In this document: in pieces, positions 29,206-36,780 of the stretch
Position numbering within the stretch: the first letter of the stretch is position 1
How the letters are laid out: each line of letters opens with the position of its first letter
Made by a program: the position numbers and the translations under genes
The notes under the pieces: model-generated
Database searches by the model: none
What the model was told of the DNA's origin: nothing
Seen by the model: only the letters and a program-made list of their open reading frames with translations
Source: Acetivibrio mesophilus
GTDB taxonomy: Bacteria; Bacillota; Clostridia; Acetivibrionales; Acetivibrionaceae
Assembly: GCF_004102745.1 (NCBI RefSeq)
Contig: NZ_RLII01000003.1
Coordinates: forward strand, 62,001-126,000
Direction of reading: 5' to 3'
Length of the DNA: 64,000 nucleotides

Positions 29206-30075
29206 TTACCACACATTTCCAAGATAAACATAATCCAGATATTTCTGTGCCTCTTCCTGCGCTCTAAACAGTGTCTCCTTTGGTGTTGGAGGAACATCCT
29301 GCATCCTGTAATTCGGAAAATACCTTGTAAGGTGCAGAGGTATCTTCTTTGATATGGCCAAAAGCCACTGTGCCATCTTGGAAATTTCTTTCAAGTCATC
29401 ATTCAATGTGGGAATAACAAGGGTAGTTACTTCCACATGGCATTTTTCGGCCGCCATCTCCACAGTCTCCCTCACATTCTCCAACACTCCCCCGCATATA
29501 TCTTTGTAGAAGGAGGCTGTATAGGCTTTTACATCAATATTCATAGCATCAATATGAGGAAGCAACATTAAAAGCGCTTCCTTGCCGATAAAGCCATTGG
29601 TCACCAAAACATTGGAAAGCCCTGCCTTTTTAGCAAGTACCGCAGTATCATACACAAACTCATACCATATAGATGGCTCATTGTAGGTATATGCAATCCC
29701 TATATTGCCTTGGGGCACAAGCTCCTTGGCCTTACTGACAATTTCCTCGGCACCTATCTCATAAAGCTCGGGATCATCGTGGGCAATCGCCCAGTTCTGG
29801 CAAAAGGAACACTTGAGATTACAGCCAAAAGTGCCTATTGACAGTATCTTCAAACCGCTTCTAAACCTGTATAATGGCTTCTTTTCTATCGGGTCCAATG
29901 CAATGGAAGTAATTTTCCCATAATTTAAAGAATACAAATCTCCGTCAATATTCTTCCGTGCTCTGCACGCTCCCAACCTTCCGGGCTTTATAATGCAATT
30001 ATGGGGGCAAAGATAGCAATGTACCTTTAAATCCTCTATTCCGTTATAAAACATTGCCGGCTTTGCTGCTTCCAT
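29206..30075 (-). CDS. amrS: AmmeMemoRadiSam system radical SAM enzyme AmrS
   Basis: A 289-residue radical SAM protein. The cluster motif CNLKCSFC is at about residue 85, and an extra Cys set (CYLCPHNCIIKPG, residues 17-29, and GACRAR) lies at the N-terminus, as in AmrS/PflA-like proteins. It is adjacent to a fused AmrB-AmrA gene, the defining partnership of the AmmeMemoRadiSam system. The physiological reaction of this system is not settled. The ATG follows AAGGAGTGGTG. Confidence 0.92.
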   Translation of the reverse strand: MEAAKPAMFYNGIEDLKVHCYLCPHNCIIKPGRLGACRARKNIDGDLYSLNYGKITSIALDPIEKKPLYRFRSGLKILSIGTFGCNLKCSFCQNWAIAHDDPELYEIGAEEIVSKAKELVPQGNIGIAYTYNEPSIWYEFVYDTAVLAKKAGLSNVLVTNGFIGKEALLMLLPHIDAMNIDVKAYTASFYKDICGGVLENVRETVEMAAEKCHVEVTTLVIPTLNDDLKEISKMAQWLLAISKKIPLHLTRYFPNYRMQDVPPTPKETLFRAQEEAQKYLDYVYLGNVW

Positions 30076-30086
30076 ATCACCACTCC

Positions 30087-31475
30087 TTATTTATGTCTTA
30101 TTACCTCAAACCTCTCCAATGTATATTTTTCTTCCGGATTGATCCCCGCCTTCTGAAGTGCTATTGATACCTGTTGCTCGGGAGCGTCAACATTCTCAAG
30201 GTTTGGAAGCAGAAGTCCCGTCCTTCTTCCTGACCTTACAATCACTCCGTACCTTACCACATCCAGTTTATCCATGGAATCAATAGCTTCGGGCTCCATC
30301 AAGACATCCACAGAGTATTCAAGCTCATCCAGCTCGTACGGCTTCACAGGATAGAACCTTGGATCTGCAGTGCCGGAGCTTATTGCATTGTGAATTATTT
30401 CACTTGCTATATTCTCTCTTGTGGGCGCGATTGTACCGATGCAACCTCTTAATTCGCCCTTCTTCTTTATGGAAACGAAAGTTCCCGCTTTTCCCTCTGT
30501 CATTTCTTGAGGAAGGCCGTCATAATCATCCAGGACCTTTCCCTCCCTTACATAAGCCTCCAGGGCCTTTTTGGCAAGAGAAACATACGGATCGACACTC
30601 TTATTTCTTCCTCTTCTTCTCCTATCGAGCATTCTGCGGGAAGGATCTTCCCCTCCAACTCCAATTCTAGCCACCATATATCCTACACCAAAGGGACCTT
30701 CATAAGAATAGACCTCCGGAACTACACTATATCCATCCAGAGCCCCCAGCATTATTACAAAGGACCTTAGTCCACACTCCGCAGCATCATCCCGGAGCTT
30801 TTCATCTATATCCAGAATCCTGTCAATATCGTCTTTTTCAATGCTCTTAACAAACAGCTCATCAAATTCCCCGGCATGCTTGTTGTATCCATAGGGCCCG
30901 TCACTGGTCAGCCGATGCGAGAGATCACCGCTTGAGACAAACACCACATCCTCATTTGAATCTCTGACAGCTTTGCCAATACACATTCCAAACTTATAGT
31001 GCTCTTCCAGCGTAAGAGTGGACATGGCAATATGAACAAGCCTAAAATCCGAATACACCCGGCTTATATAATAAAGAGGCACCAGTGCTCCATGATCCAG
31101 ATCTCCCGAAATGCCATACTTTTTCCCTATGCCTTCATTAATTCCGCCGGCTTCAATGCCTTCCTTCTTTGCAAACTCAACAATTGAGTCTACCAGCTTA
31201 AAATTATTATCAAAGCTAAGTTTTACTTTACCAGCCCCAAACCTTCCAAAATCCCCCTGTAGTGTTTTATAATCATTAATGTAAATATAATCCTCAAACA
31301 GAGGGGCATGGGAAGTTGTAAGAATAATGGTTGAAGGCTTTTCTTTACCTATTTCATCGGCTGCTTTTTCACAGGCTCTAATAGTCATAAGAGCGCCATT
31401 CTCATCGCCCTTGCCTATCTCAGGCACAATCAAAGGAGGATGAGGAAAAATATAAGAACTTATTATTTTTCCCAT
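30087..31475 (-). CDS. AmmeMemoRadiSam proteins B and A (MEMO1-AMMECR1 fusion)
   Basis: A 462-residue fusion. Residues about 1-265 form a MEMO1/AmrB domain related to class III extradiol dioxygenases (FPHPPLIVPEIG at the start, SHAPLF, GDLDHGALVP, and SSGDLSHRL with metal-type His residues). Residues about 285-462 form an AMMECR1/AmrA domain with the LRGCIGT signature. AmrB and AmrA are often separate genes; fusion supports a joint function with AmrS directly downstream. It lies just after a Prli42-like peptide gene. Function beyond family level is not claimed. Confidence 0.92.
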   Translation of the reverse strand: MGKIISSYIFPHPPLIVPEIGKGDENGALMTIRACEKAADEIGKEKPSTIILTTSHAPLFEDYIYINDYKTLQGDFGRFGAGKVKLSFDNNFKLVDSIVEFAKKEGIEAGGINEGIGKKYGISGDLDHGALVPLYYISRVYSDFRLVHIAMSTLTLEEHYKFGMCIGKAVRDSNEDVVFVSSGDLSHRLTSDGPYGYNKHAGEFDELFVKSIEKDDIDRILDIDEKLRDDAAECGLRSFVIMLGALDGYSVVPEVYSYEGPFGVGYMVARIGVGGEDPSRRMLDRRRRGRNKSVDPYVSLAKKALEAYVREGKVLDDYDGLPQEMTEGKAGTFVSIKKKGELRGCIGTIAPTRENIASEIIHNAISSGTADPRFYPVKPYELDELEYSVDVLMEPEAIDSMDKLDVVRYGVIVRSGRRTGLLLPNLENVDAPEQQVSIALQKAGINPEEKYTLERFEVIRHK

Positions 31476-31486
31476 AACCTATATCA

Positions 31487-31588
31487 CTACCTTCCAAGAA
31501 AAATCGACACAGTCATAAGCCCTACAGAAGTTAGAAAAAATGTCAAAACCATAATAAATGCAATCACCCTAATGGTATTTTTCTTCAT
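31487..31588 (-). CDS. Prli42-like small membrane protein
   Basis: A 33-codon gene, too short for most gene finders. The peptide MKKNTIRVIAFIMVLTFF... has a positively charged start and one membrane helix, the pattern of Prli42, the small stressosome-associated membrane peptide of Firmicutes. The ATG follows TGGGATGTGAG and the stop is only 12 bases from the AmrB-A start, so it should share a transcript. Assignment is by length, charge pattern and the KKxxRVI opening. No stressosome genes are in the window. Confidence 0.7.
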   Translation of the reverse strand: MKKNTIRVIAFIMVLTFFLTSVGLMTVSIFLGR

Positions 31589-32055
31589 GCCATCTCACAT
31601 CCCATTCTATATAGTGTTTATTTAAAATAGACATTTATTCAATTCCTTACGCTATATTGTATATTATTTTCGCGTATTGATAAATACCTTAATTCATAAT
31701 AAATTATGCAAAAAAGTGAAATACATATGGTATTATTTACAATTTCAGGATTATATTAAACTAATATTTTTTTAAACTTAAGAAGGAATTTAATTTACTT
31801 TGTAGAATATGAATTTATATGAAACTTGTTATTAAACTCATCATTAATAAAAGAAATAAAAACCAATAAATTAATAATTCACATCTCATAAAAACACTAG
31901 TATGGAACGACTCTCCCCTGTTGCATAGTAGTGTTTTTCTTTACCTTTTTTCCTCTTAATAACCCTAGTTGAAAAATGACGAAAAAAGACGAATTTTTAA
32001 ACAAACTTCTCCAAAACGGCAACATTTACCTTTGAATCTCTTATTTTTGCTAATA
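31589..32055. other. Intergenic region with a bidirectional hairpin
   Basis: No gene is visible. A stem of 14 pairs with one mismatch at 31890-31938 (AAAAACACTA.TATG with CATA.TAGTGTTTTT) encloses a 19-base C-rich loop and has T runs on both strands, so it may terminate transcription either way, for example minus-strand read-through from the beta-lactamase-like gene. Confidence 0.5.
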
Positions 32056-32060
32056 TTGAA

Positions 32061-32090
32061 TTGTACATTATTCTCTGTATCTGATATAAT
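32061..32090 (+). promoter_or_regulatory. Sigma-A-type promoter ahead of the c-di-GMP riboswitch
   Basis: TTGTAC at 32061 and a perfect TATAAT at 32085 are separated by 18 bases. Transcription would begin near 32097 and run through the riboswitch on the plus strand. The TTGTACATTAT stretch recurs at 32095, giving a direct repeat of unknown meaning. Confidence 0.6.
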
Positions 32091-32149
32091 AAAATTGTAC
32101 ATTATACTCCCCTTTATATTTGGTATAAGGAGATATAAATAGAGACTTA

Positions 32150-32240
32150 TGAAACAGGGCAAAATTGCCGAAAGGTAATGACGCAAAGCCTAGGGTCTAA
32201 AGTACCGTAAATCGATACAATGATAGCCGGGTTGCCATTA
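32150..32240 (+). promoter_or_regulatory. c-di-GMP-I (GEMM-I) riboswitch
   Basis: The plus strand carries the GEMM-I core in order: GAAACAGGGCAAA, a hairpin capped by a GAAA tetraloop (TTGCCGAAAGGTAA), GACGCAAAGCC, TAGGGTCTAAAG, a variable hairpin and TAGCCGGGTTGCC. These are the hallmarks of the c-di-GMP-I class. No same-strand gene follows: the next gene, a beta-lactamase-like gene, faces it from the minus strand. An 8-pair hairpin (AGGAAATA/TATTTCCT) at 32275-32300 may be the expression platform but lacks a strong T run. Confidence 0.9.
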
Positions 32241-32340
32241 AAAGTTCTGTTTATACTCTTCGAATAATATAAAGAGGAAATAGGTCCTAAATATTTCCTT
32301 ATACCACTTTATTTTAGGAAGTATAATGTTTCCGAATCTT

Positions 32341-33369
32341 TTAGTCATTTACCCTTTCCGATTGAGTCATAACATAATCATAAGTAATTTTAGAAATATT
32401 AGCTATTGCTTTATTGGCTGACCTTTCATTTTTTACATTCTTCGTCATGACAACAATTATATATGGCCTCTTAGCATAAACGATTCCAACGTCATGCACA
32501 ACACCGATAAGATTACCGGTTTTATGTGCAATTTTTACGTTCTTTGGGAGTAATACCGGAAGTCGGTCATAAAATTTCGTATTTACCATGTTTCTCACAA
32601 GTTCCTTGCCTAAAGGATCGCCATTTTCCGAAAGCTCATACACTTTTTTTAAGTACAAAGCCATATCCCTTGGACATGATAAGTTTTTTTTGTCATCGAC
32701 CACTATCCCACCCATCTCACGCATGTAATTCTTGACATTTTCCTTGCCTACATAGCGAAGCAGCATATTTACAGCCACATTATCACTGTATACTATCGAA
32801 AGCCTCAATAGCTCCCTTACGGTATAAGTCTTCCCATAGGACTCTCTGCTCCAAATTATCCCTGCGCCGCCTTCATAATCTTCCTCGGTATACTCTAAGG
32901 TAGTATCAGCATCAATTATTCCTTCCCTTATCCTGTCATAAACATATAAGTTTAGTGGAATTTTAAAAGTACTGGCAGCAAAATATTCTTCTTCGGCATT
33001 AATACCGAATTCACTGCCGCTTTCAAGATCAACAAAATATATTCCAAATTGACAGTTGTATTTTGAGATGTATTTTTTAAGCTTGCTTTCTAAAGCCGCA
33101 TAACCGTTTCCTTCCTGCAGTTCTTCGAAGATATCGCCAAAATCATAATCCATATCTTCGTAATAAATAGCTTCCCCTATGTCCTCAAGATATTCAGAAT
33201 CAAGATAAAAAGAGTCTACATCATAATCGTAAATTTCGGCATCATTTGCCTCAAAGCTCTCTCTATGATATTCATGGCTTTCACTGCTCATACTTGCCGT
33301 GTTGCTGCTGTATACAACAAACGCCACACCTGTTAAAAATGTGACTGCAAGCATAAGATAATTCCTCAT
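32341..33369 (-). CDS. Class A beta-lactamase-like serine hydrolase
   Basis: A secreted or membrane-anchored 342-residue protein. The N-terminus MRNYLMLAVTFLTGVAFVVY is a signal/anchor; an acidic Tyr/Asp/Glu-rich segment (about 30-85) follows; the penicillin-binding fold then shows STFK (about 131), SDN in YSDNVAV (about 193) and KTG in HKTGNL (about 281). The Glu166 loop typical of true class A enzymes is not clearly recognised, so a cell-wall or house-keeping role is possible. The ATG at 33369 follows GAAGGGAAA; the longer frame upstream lacks a binding site. Its 3' end faces a c-di-GMP riboswitch on the opposite strand. Confidence 0.8.
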   Translation of the reverse strand: MRNYLMLAVTFLTGVAFVVYSSNTASMSSESHEYHRESFEANDAEIYDYDVDSFYLDSEYLEDIGEAIYYEDMDYDFGDIFEELQEGNGYAALESKLKKYISKYNCQFGIYFVDLESGSEFGINAEEEYFAASTFKIPLNLYVYDRIREGIIDADTTLEYTEEDYEGGAGIIWSRESYGKTYTVRELLRLSIVYSDNVAVNMLLRYVGKENVKNYMREMGGIVVDDKKNLSCPRDMALYLKKVYELSENGDPLGKELVRNMVNTKFYDRLPVLLPKNVKIAHKTGNLIGVVHDVGIVYAKRPYIIVVMTKNVKNERSANKAIANISKITYDYVMTQSERVND

Positions 33370-33585
33370 TTTCCCTTCTAGCCTTTTGCAAAGTCTTTCT
33401 TTAATAGAAAAATTTCTGCGAACTTGTTTAATAAACACGTGCTGCAAAACCCCTTATAAAAATAATACCTATATATGTTGCAATACCTAAAATCGATGTA
33501 AAATATTTATTGCAAAACATACAGTACCTACTATATTATTTTTATACAGAAAAAAACTATATTATTACAGAATTGAAATTGCAGC

Positions 33586-33621
33586 AAAAAAAAAGCTTTG
33601 GAGCATCAAGCCCCATTGCTT
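33586..33621 (-). terminator. Terminator downstream of dapB
   Basis: A hairpin (AAGC..GGGGC with GCTCC..GCTT) followed on the minus strand by nine T residues, about 45 bases past the dapB stop codon. Confidence 0.8.
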
Positions 33622-33667
33622 ATTTCTCTTTCATTTCATTATCATAGCAATATCTATTTCCCAAAAA

Positions 33668-34543
33668 CTATACTACATTTACAGGTGAATCATCAACAGC
33701 ATTTCTGTATTTTTTGAATTTCCTTTTCTTTGTGGTCTGTTCTTTCTCAAGATAGTCCTCAAGGACCTTATGAAGATTCAACACATCATTCATTTCATAA
33801 TATCCAACCTTATCATGAATAAACTCAATAGCCTTTATCGCTCCTAATGCAAAAGCCCTTCTTGAAAAAGACTCATGAGTAATTTCTATTTTGTCATCTT
33901 CCCCAACAATCATAACCTCATGTTTACCGACCACGCCCCCAGCACGAACCGCATTGATAGGTATTGTGTTTTCTCTAGCACTAACGCCCGCAGAATCAAG
34001 ACCTTTTTTAATCTCTCTTGCGATTTTAACTGCAGTACCTGACGGTACATCTATTTTTTTCTTATGATGAACCTCCGTAATCTGAAAATCATAACCATTT
34101 AATATACTGGCAGCAAGATTGGTTAAAAGCATAAGTACATTTACACCCAAAGTTATATTAGGCGCATAACAAATGGCATTATGATATTTTCTTGTAAGCA
34201 CAAACAACTTTTTTAAAGAGAAATCCGTAAAACCTGTAGTTCCAACAACGATATTGACCTTCATCTTCGAGAATATCTTTGCATTTCTAATGGTTGCTGC
34301 CGGGGTTGAAAAATCGACCACTACATCAGGTTTTGTTTTAAATATTACCTGTTCAAGATTCTTTTCACCATCAATAATTATTCCTGAATTGATGCACCCA
34401 ATAACATCGTCCAGTGGTTTCCCTAAATTTCTACTTCTGGAACTACACACAACCGAAACCAACTTCATATTTTTCTGTTCTAAAATAACCTTCGCAATTT
34501 CCTTTCCGGTCTTGCCAAGCCCCACCAGGCATACTCTAATCAA
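33668..34543 (-). CDS. dapB: 4-hydroxy-tetrahydrodipicolinate reductase DapB
   Basis: NAD(P)H-dependent reductase of lysine/diaminopimelate synthesis, needed for peptidoglycan and dipicolinate. The 291-residue protein begins with a nucleotide-binding loop VGLGKTGKE (the family's GxxGxxG), has DFSTPAA and VVGTTGF near 85-105, and the DapB signature EVHHKKKIDVPSGTA at about 160-174. The start TTG at 34543 has AGGGGGG at ideal spacing; an upstream ATG at 34669 would start inside a terminator stem. A basic C-terminal tail of about 25 residues extends beyond the usual end. A c-di-AMP riboswitch with its own terminator precedes it. No other dap genes are adjacent. Confidence 0.93.
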   Translation of the reverse strand: MIRVCLVGLGKTGKEIAKVILEQKNMKLVSVVCSSRSRNLGKPLDDVIGCINSGIIIDGEKNLEQVIFKTKPDVVVDFSTPAATIRNAKIFSKMKVNIVVGTTGFTDFSLKKLFVLTRKYHNAICYAPNITLGVNVLMLLTNLAASILNGYDFQITEVHHKKKIDVPSGTAVKIAREIKKGLDSAGVSARENTIPINAVRAGGVVGKHEVMIVGEDDKIEITHESFSRRAFALGAIKAIEFIHDKVGYYEMNDVLNLHKVLEDYLEKEQTTKKRKFKKYRNAVDDSPVNVV

Positions 34544-34661
34544 TCGAATCCCCCCTATTTTATCCTGATTTGAAATATAGTAAATATGTTTTTTTGAAAA
34601 CCTCTCCATTGTCACCTGCCAACTTGCTAAGTCCAGCTGATAATGGGAATAATCACTTGTA

Positions 34662-34693
34662 TATGACAAAAGCCGCAGAGAAGCTACTGCGGC
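34662..34693 (-). terminator. Riboswitch-associated terminator ahead of dapB
   Basis: A seven-pair G+C stem (GCCGCAG with CTGCGGC) with an eight-base loop is followed on the minus strand by TTTTGTC. It lies between the c-di-AMP aptamer and dapB and is the probable expression platform: high c-di-AMP would favour termination, as known for the class. Confidence 0.8.
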
Positions 34694-34732
34694 CTAATTA
34701 ATACACAAAATATATGTACCCACACTCCTCTA

Positions 34733-34848
34733 TCAACGCCTACGAGGTTAGCTGACGGATTTGGATCGAAAGAGATTAACCCTACTTAGCAATAGCTAAG
34801 ATTCACCCCAAAAATGGTTCCCCCGCTCAAAATTGATTAGGCGCTATA
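34733..34848 (-). promoter_or_regulatory. c-di-AMP (ydaO/yuaA) riboswitch
   Basis: The minus strand shows the conserved ydaO core: GAGCGGGGGAACC, TTTTGGGGTGAATC, a variable hairpin (TTAGCTATTGCTAA), GTAGGGTTAATCTCTTTCGATCC, AATCCGTCAGCTAACCTCGTA, closed by a P1 stem (GCGCCTA with TAGGCGT). The order and spacing match the known class. It sits upstream of dapB with a terminator between them. The synthase CdaA is encoded about 5.7 kb away in the same window. Confidence 0.95.
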
Positions 34849-35054
34849 ATATTATTTTTTTGAATTATACTTTCAAACCTTCATACGTATTAAAACATTA
34901 ATACATTATATGCAAGAGAAGATAAATTGATTATCTAATGTCTGTATTATTTATCTGACTAGTTTTCTAAATATGGATTGTATGACATTATATCAAATCA
35001 TGAAGTATATGTCAATACAATGATCGGGCAATATAGCTCGAATACTTACGCCCC

Positions 35055-36305
35055 TTAATTGCTTCCCGACTTATTATTAATCTTAAAAAACAACCGCTTT
35101 ATTAACTTTACTATATGATTAAGAATAATAATTATTTCTACTACCAAAAGAATACACAGCAATATGGCTATATCCCTGTACTCCTTCACCTGGTTAAGCA
35201 ATGACTCAAACCAGCCTACCGAAGAATACACATCAACAGCCGGATGAAGACTTACTTCAATAATCGTTCCATCCTCTAAAATATACTTTGCAATACCTAA
35301 AACATCACTTTTTAGTACAGGAGGCGTGAGGTTATCAGCAACTTTAAACTCAATATCCTTTATATAATTTTCTCCTGCAGGATACGTATAGTAATAGTCA
35401 CCTATACTAACCAAATCTATGCTTTTATCACCTACCGAAACTTTCTTCAAAGGCTGTCCCAAAGATACCAGAATGCCTGTCCTATAATTTAAAAAGCCAT
35501 AATCCAAAAGCTTTACCGAATCATCATACAAGCTTTCTTCCGGTGAATCAAGCACTATGCATATCATCCTCTGACCGTTCCTTGTGGCTGTAGTGATTGC
35601 AGTTTGGCGATGTTTCTCATTATATCCGGTCTTGCCTCCGTCAACACCATCATAACTCCAAAACAACTCATTGCTGTTTATCAAAATTTGTGTACCATCA
35701 ACCCATGGTCTGGCCTTCGTTGAAAAAATTTCGTCAAAGATATTCGATTTTGATATTGCATATCTTATCAAGATGGCCAGATCATACGCTGTTGTATATT
35801 GTTCTTCATCATACAAACCTGTCGGATTTGTAAAATAAGTGTCCTCCATTTCAAGCTCTCTGGCCTTCTTATTCATAAGCTCAACGAATCCCTTTTCATC
35901 TCCGCCTATATGCTCTGCCAAAACATTGGCACTATCATTGGCCGAGCCCAACAAAACCGAGTATATCAGATCTTCAATCGGGTACTTGCCCCCAACCTCA
36001 AGATTTAACACAGACCCTTCAACGGATACCGCCTTTTTACTGACAGTGACCTTTGTGTCCAGTTGGTTCTGCATTTTCTCCAAAGCAATAAGTCCGGTCA
36101 TAATTTTATTTGCAGACGAAACATGTAGCTTTTCATTCGGATTCTTTGCATAGAGTATTTGACCTCTCTGCACCTCTGTCAGAATAGCAGAAGGTGCCAT
36201 GATTTCAGGAACTTCTCCGACGCCAAAAGCCGAACCCACAAAGGAAAATAAAACCAACACAACTACTGTTAAGCATTGAATTTGCAGCAAGATTTTTTTA
36301 TACAT
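35055..36305 (-). CDS. D-alanyl-D-alanine carboxypeptidase (DacF/PBP5 family)
   Basis: Trims the terminal D-Ala from peptidoglycan stem peptides. The 416-residue protein has a signal peptide (cleavage near 28), the three penicillin-binding motifs SANK (about 63), SAN (GSANDSAN, about 120) and KTG (GGKTGY, about 224), a PBP5-type C-terminal domain (about 275-365), and a C-terminal hydrophobic helix (about 378-400) that anchors it. The length and layout match DacF/DacB of spore-formers. It stands alone on the minus strand. Confidence 0.93.
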   Translation of the reverse strand: MYKKILLQIQCLTVVVLVLFSFVGSAFGVGEVPEIMAPSAILTEVQRGQILYAKNPNEKLHVSSANKIMTGLIALEKMQNQLDTKVTVSKKAVSVEGSVLNLEVGGKYPIEDLIYSVLLGSANDSANVLAEHIGGDEKGFVELMNKKARELEMEDTYFTNPTGLYDEEQYTTAYDLAILIRYAISKSNIFDEIFSTKARPWVDGTQILINSNELFWSYDGVDGGKTGYNEKHRQTAITTATRNGQRMICIVLDSPEESLYDDSVKLLDYGFLNYRTGILVSLGQPLKKVSVGDKSIDLVSIGDYYYTYPAGENYIKDIEFKVADNLTPPVLKSDVLGIAKYILEDGTIIEVSLHPAVDVYSSVGWFESLLNQVKEYRDIAILLCILLVVEIIIILNHIVKLIKRLFFKINNKSGSN

Positions 36306-36507
36306 ATCCTACCTCATCTAGTCCTTTTTTTAGTACAAAATAAAAGTATATATAGTCAACGAAATATTTATTTGAATTTATAGGCAGATTGCTTTAACAA
36401 TATTATAGTACTTTAAATTCATTAATACAACTTGTAATAATATTTCTTCTTAAATTTCCTGCATTTCTTTTTGCTATTCAGGAAAACTAAAATTGGGAGG
36501 TGAAATT

Positions 36508-36657
36508 ATGTCTAAAAATAATAAGAAGCAAAAAAATATTAAAGACGCATCAGGCAAATATGAATTTGCAAACGACCAATTGGGAGAAAACATAGAGCCT
36601 AGATATGAAGATATGACTAAGGACAAAAAAGCCGGCAAGAAAAACAGCAAGAAATAA
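36508..36657 (+). CDS. Small highly charged protein
   Basis: A 49-residue Lys-rich hydrophilic protein beginning MSKNNKKQKNIKDASGKYEF. It has a strong ribosome binding site (GGGAGGTG) and its own terminator, so it is very likely a real gene missed by length filters. It has no Cys, no membrane segment, and a basic-acidic-basic charge pattern. Small spore-core or nucleic-acid-associated proteins of Firmicutes look like this, but no family is recognised. Confidence 0.7.
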   Translation: MSKNNKKQKNIKDASGKYEFANDQLGENIEPRYEDMTKDKKAGKKNSKK

Positions 36658-36662
36658 CTTGA

Positions 36663-36705
36663 AAAATAGCAAACAGGCTGTGCAGCTTGTTTGCTATTTA
36701 TATTT
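36663..36705 (+). terminator. Terminator of the small charged protein gene
   Basis: A 17-pair interrupted stem (AAATAGCAAACA.GCTG with CAGC.TGTTTGCTATTT) with a two-base tip is followed by ATATTT. It starts 5 bases past the stop codon. Confidence 0.8.
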
Positions 36706-36780
36706 CCATATTCCCCTTTAAATTTTCGTTAATATGTGCTAGCATAAACAATAAAAGAAAAATAAAGGTGGTTAAAAATA

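Noticed and set aside
31965-32186. 73-codon minus-strand frame near the c-di-GMP riboswitch
   Set aside because: It lies across the aptamer and promoter on the other strand; the RNA structure explains the sequence better.
34544-34669. N-terminal extension of DapB from ATG 34669
   Set aside because: The ATG is next to the riboswitch terminator and has no binding site, while TTG 34543 has AGGGGGG and gives the standard DapB start.
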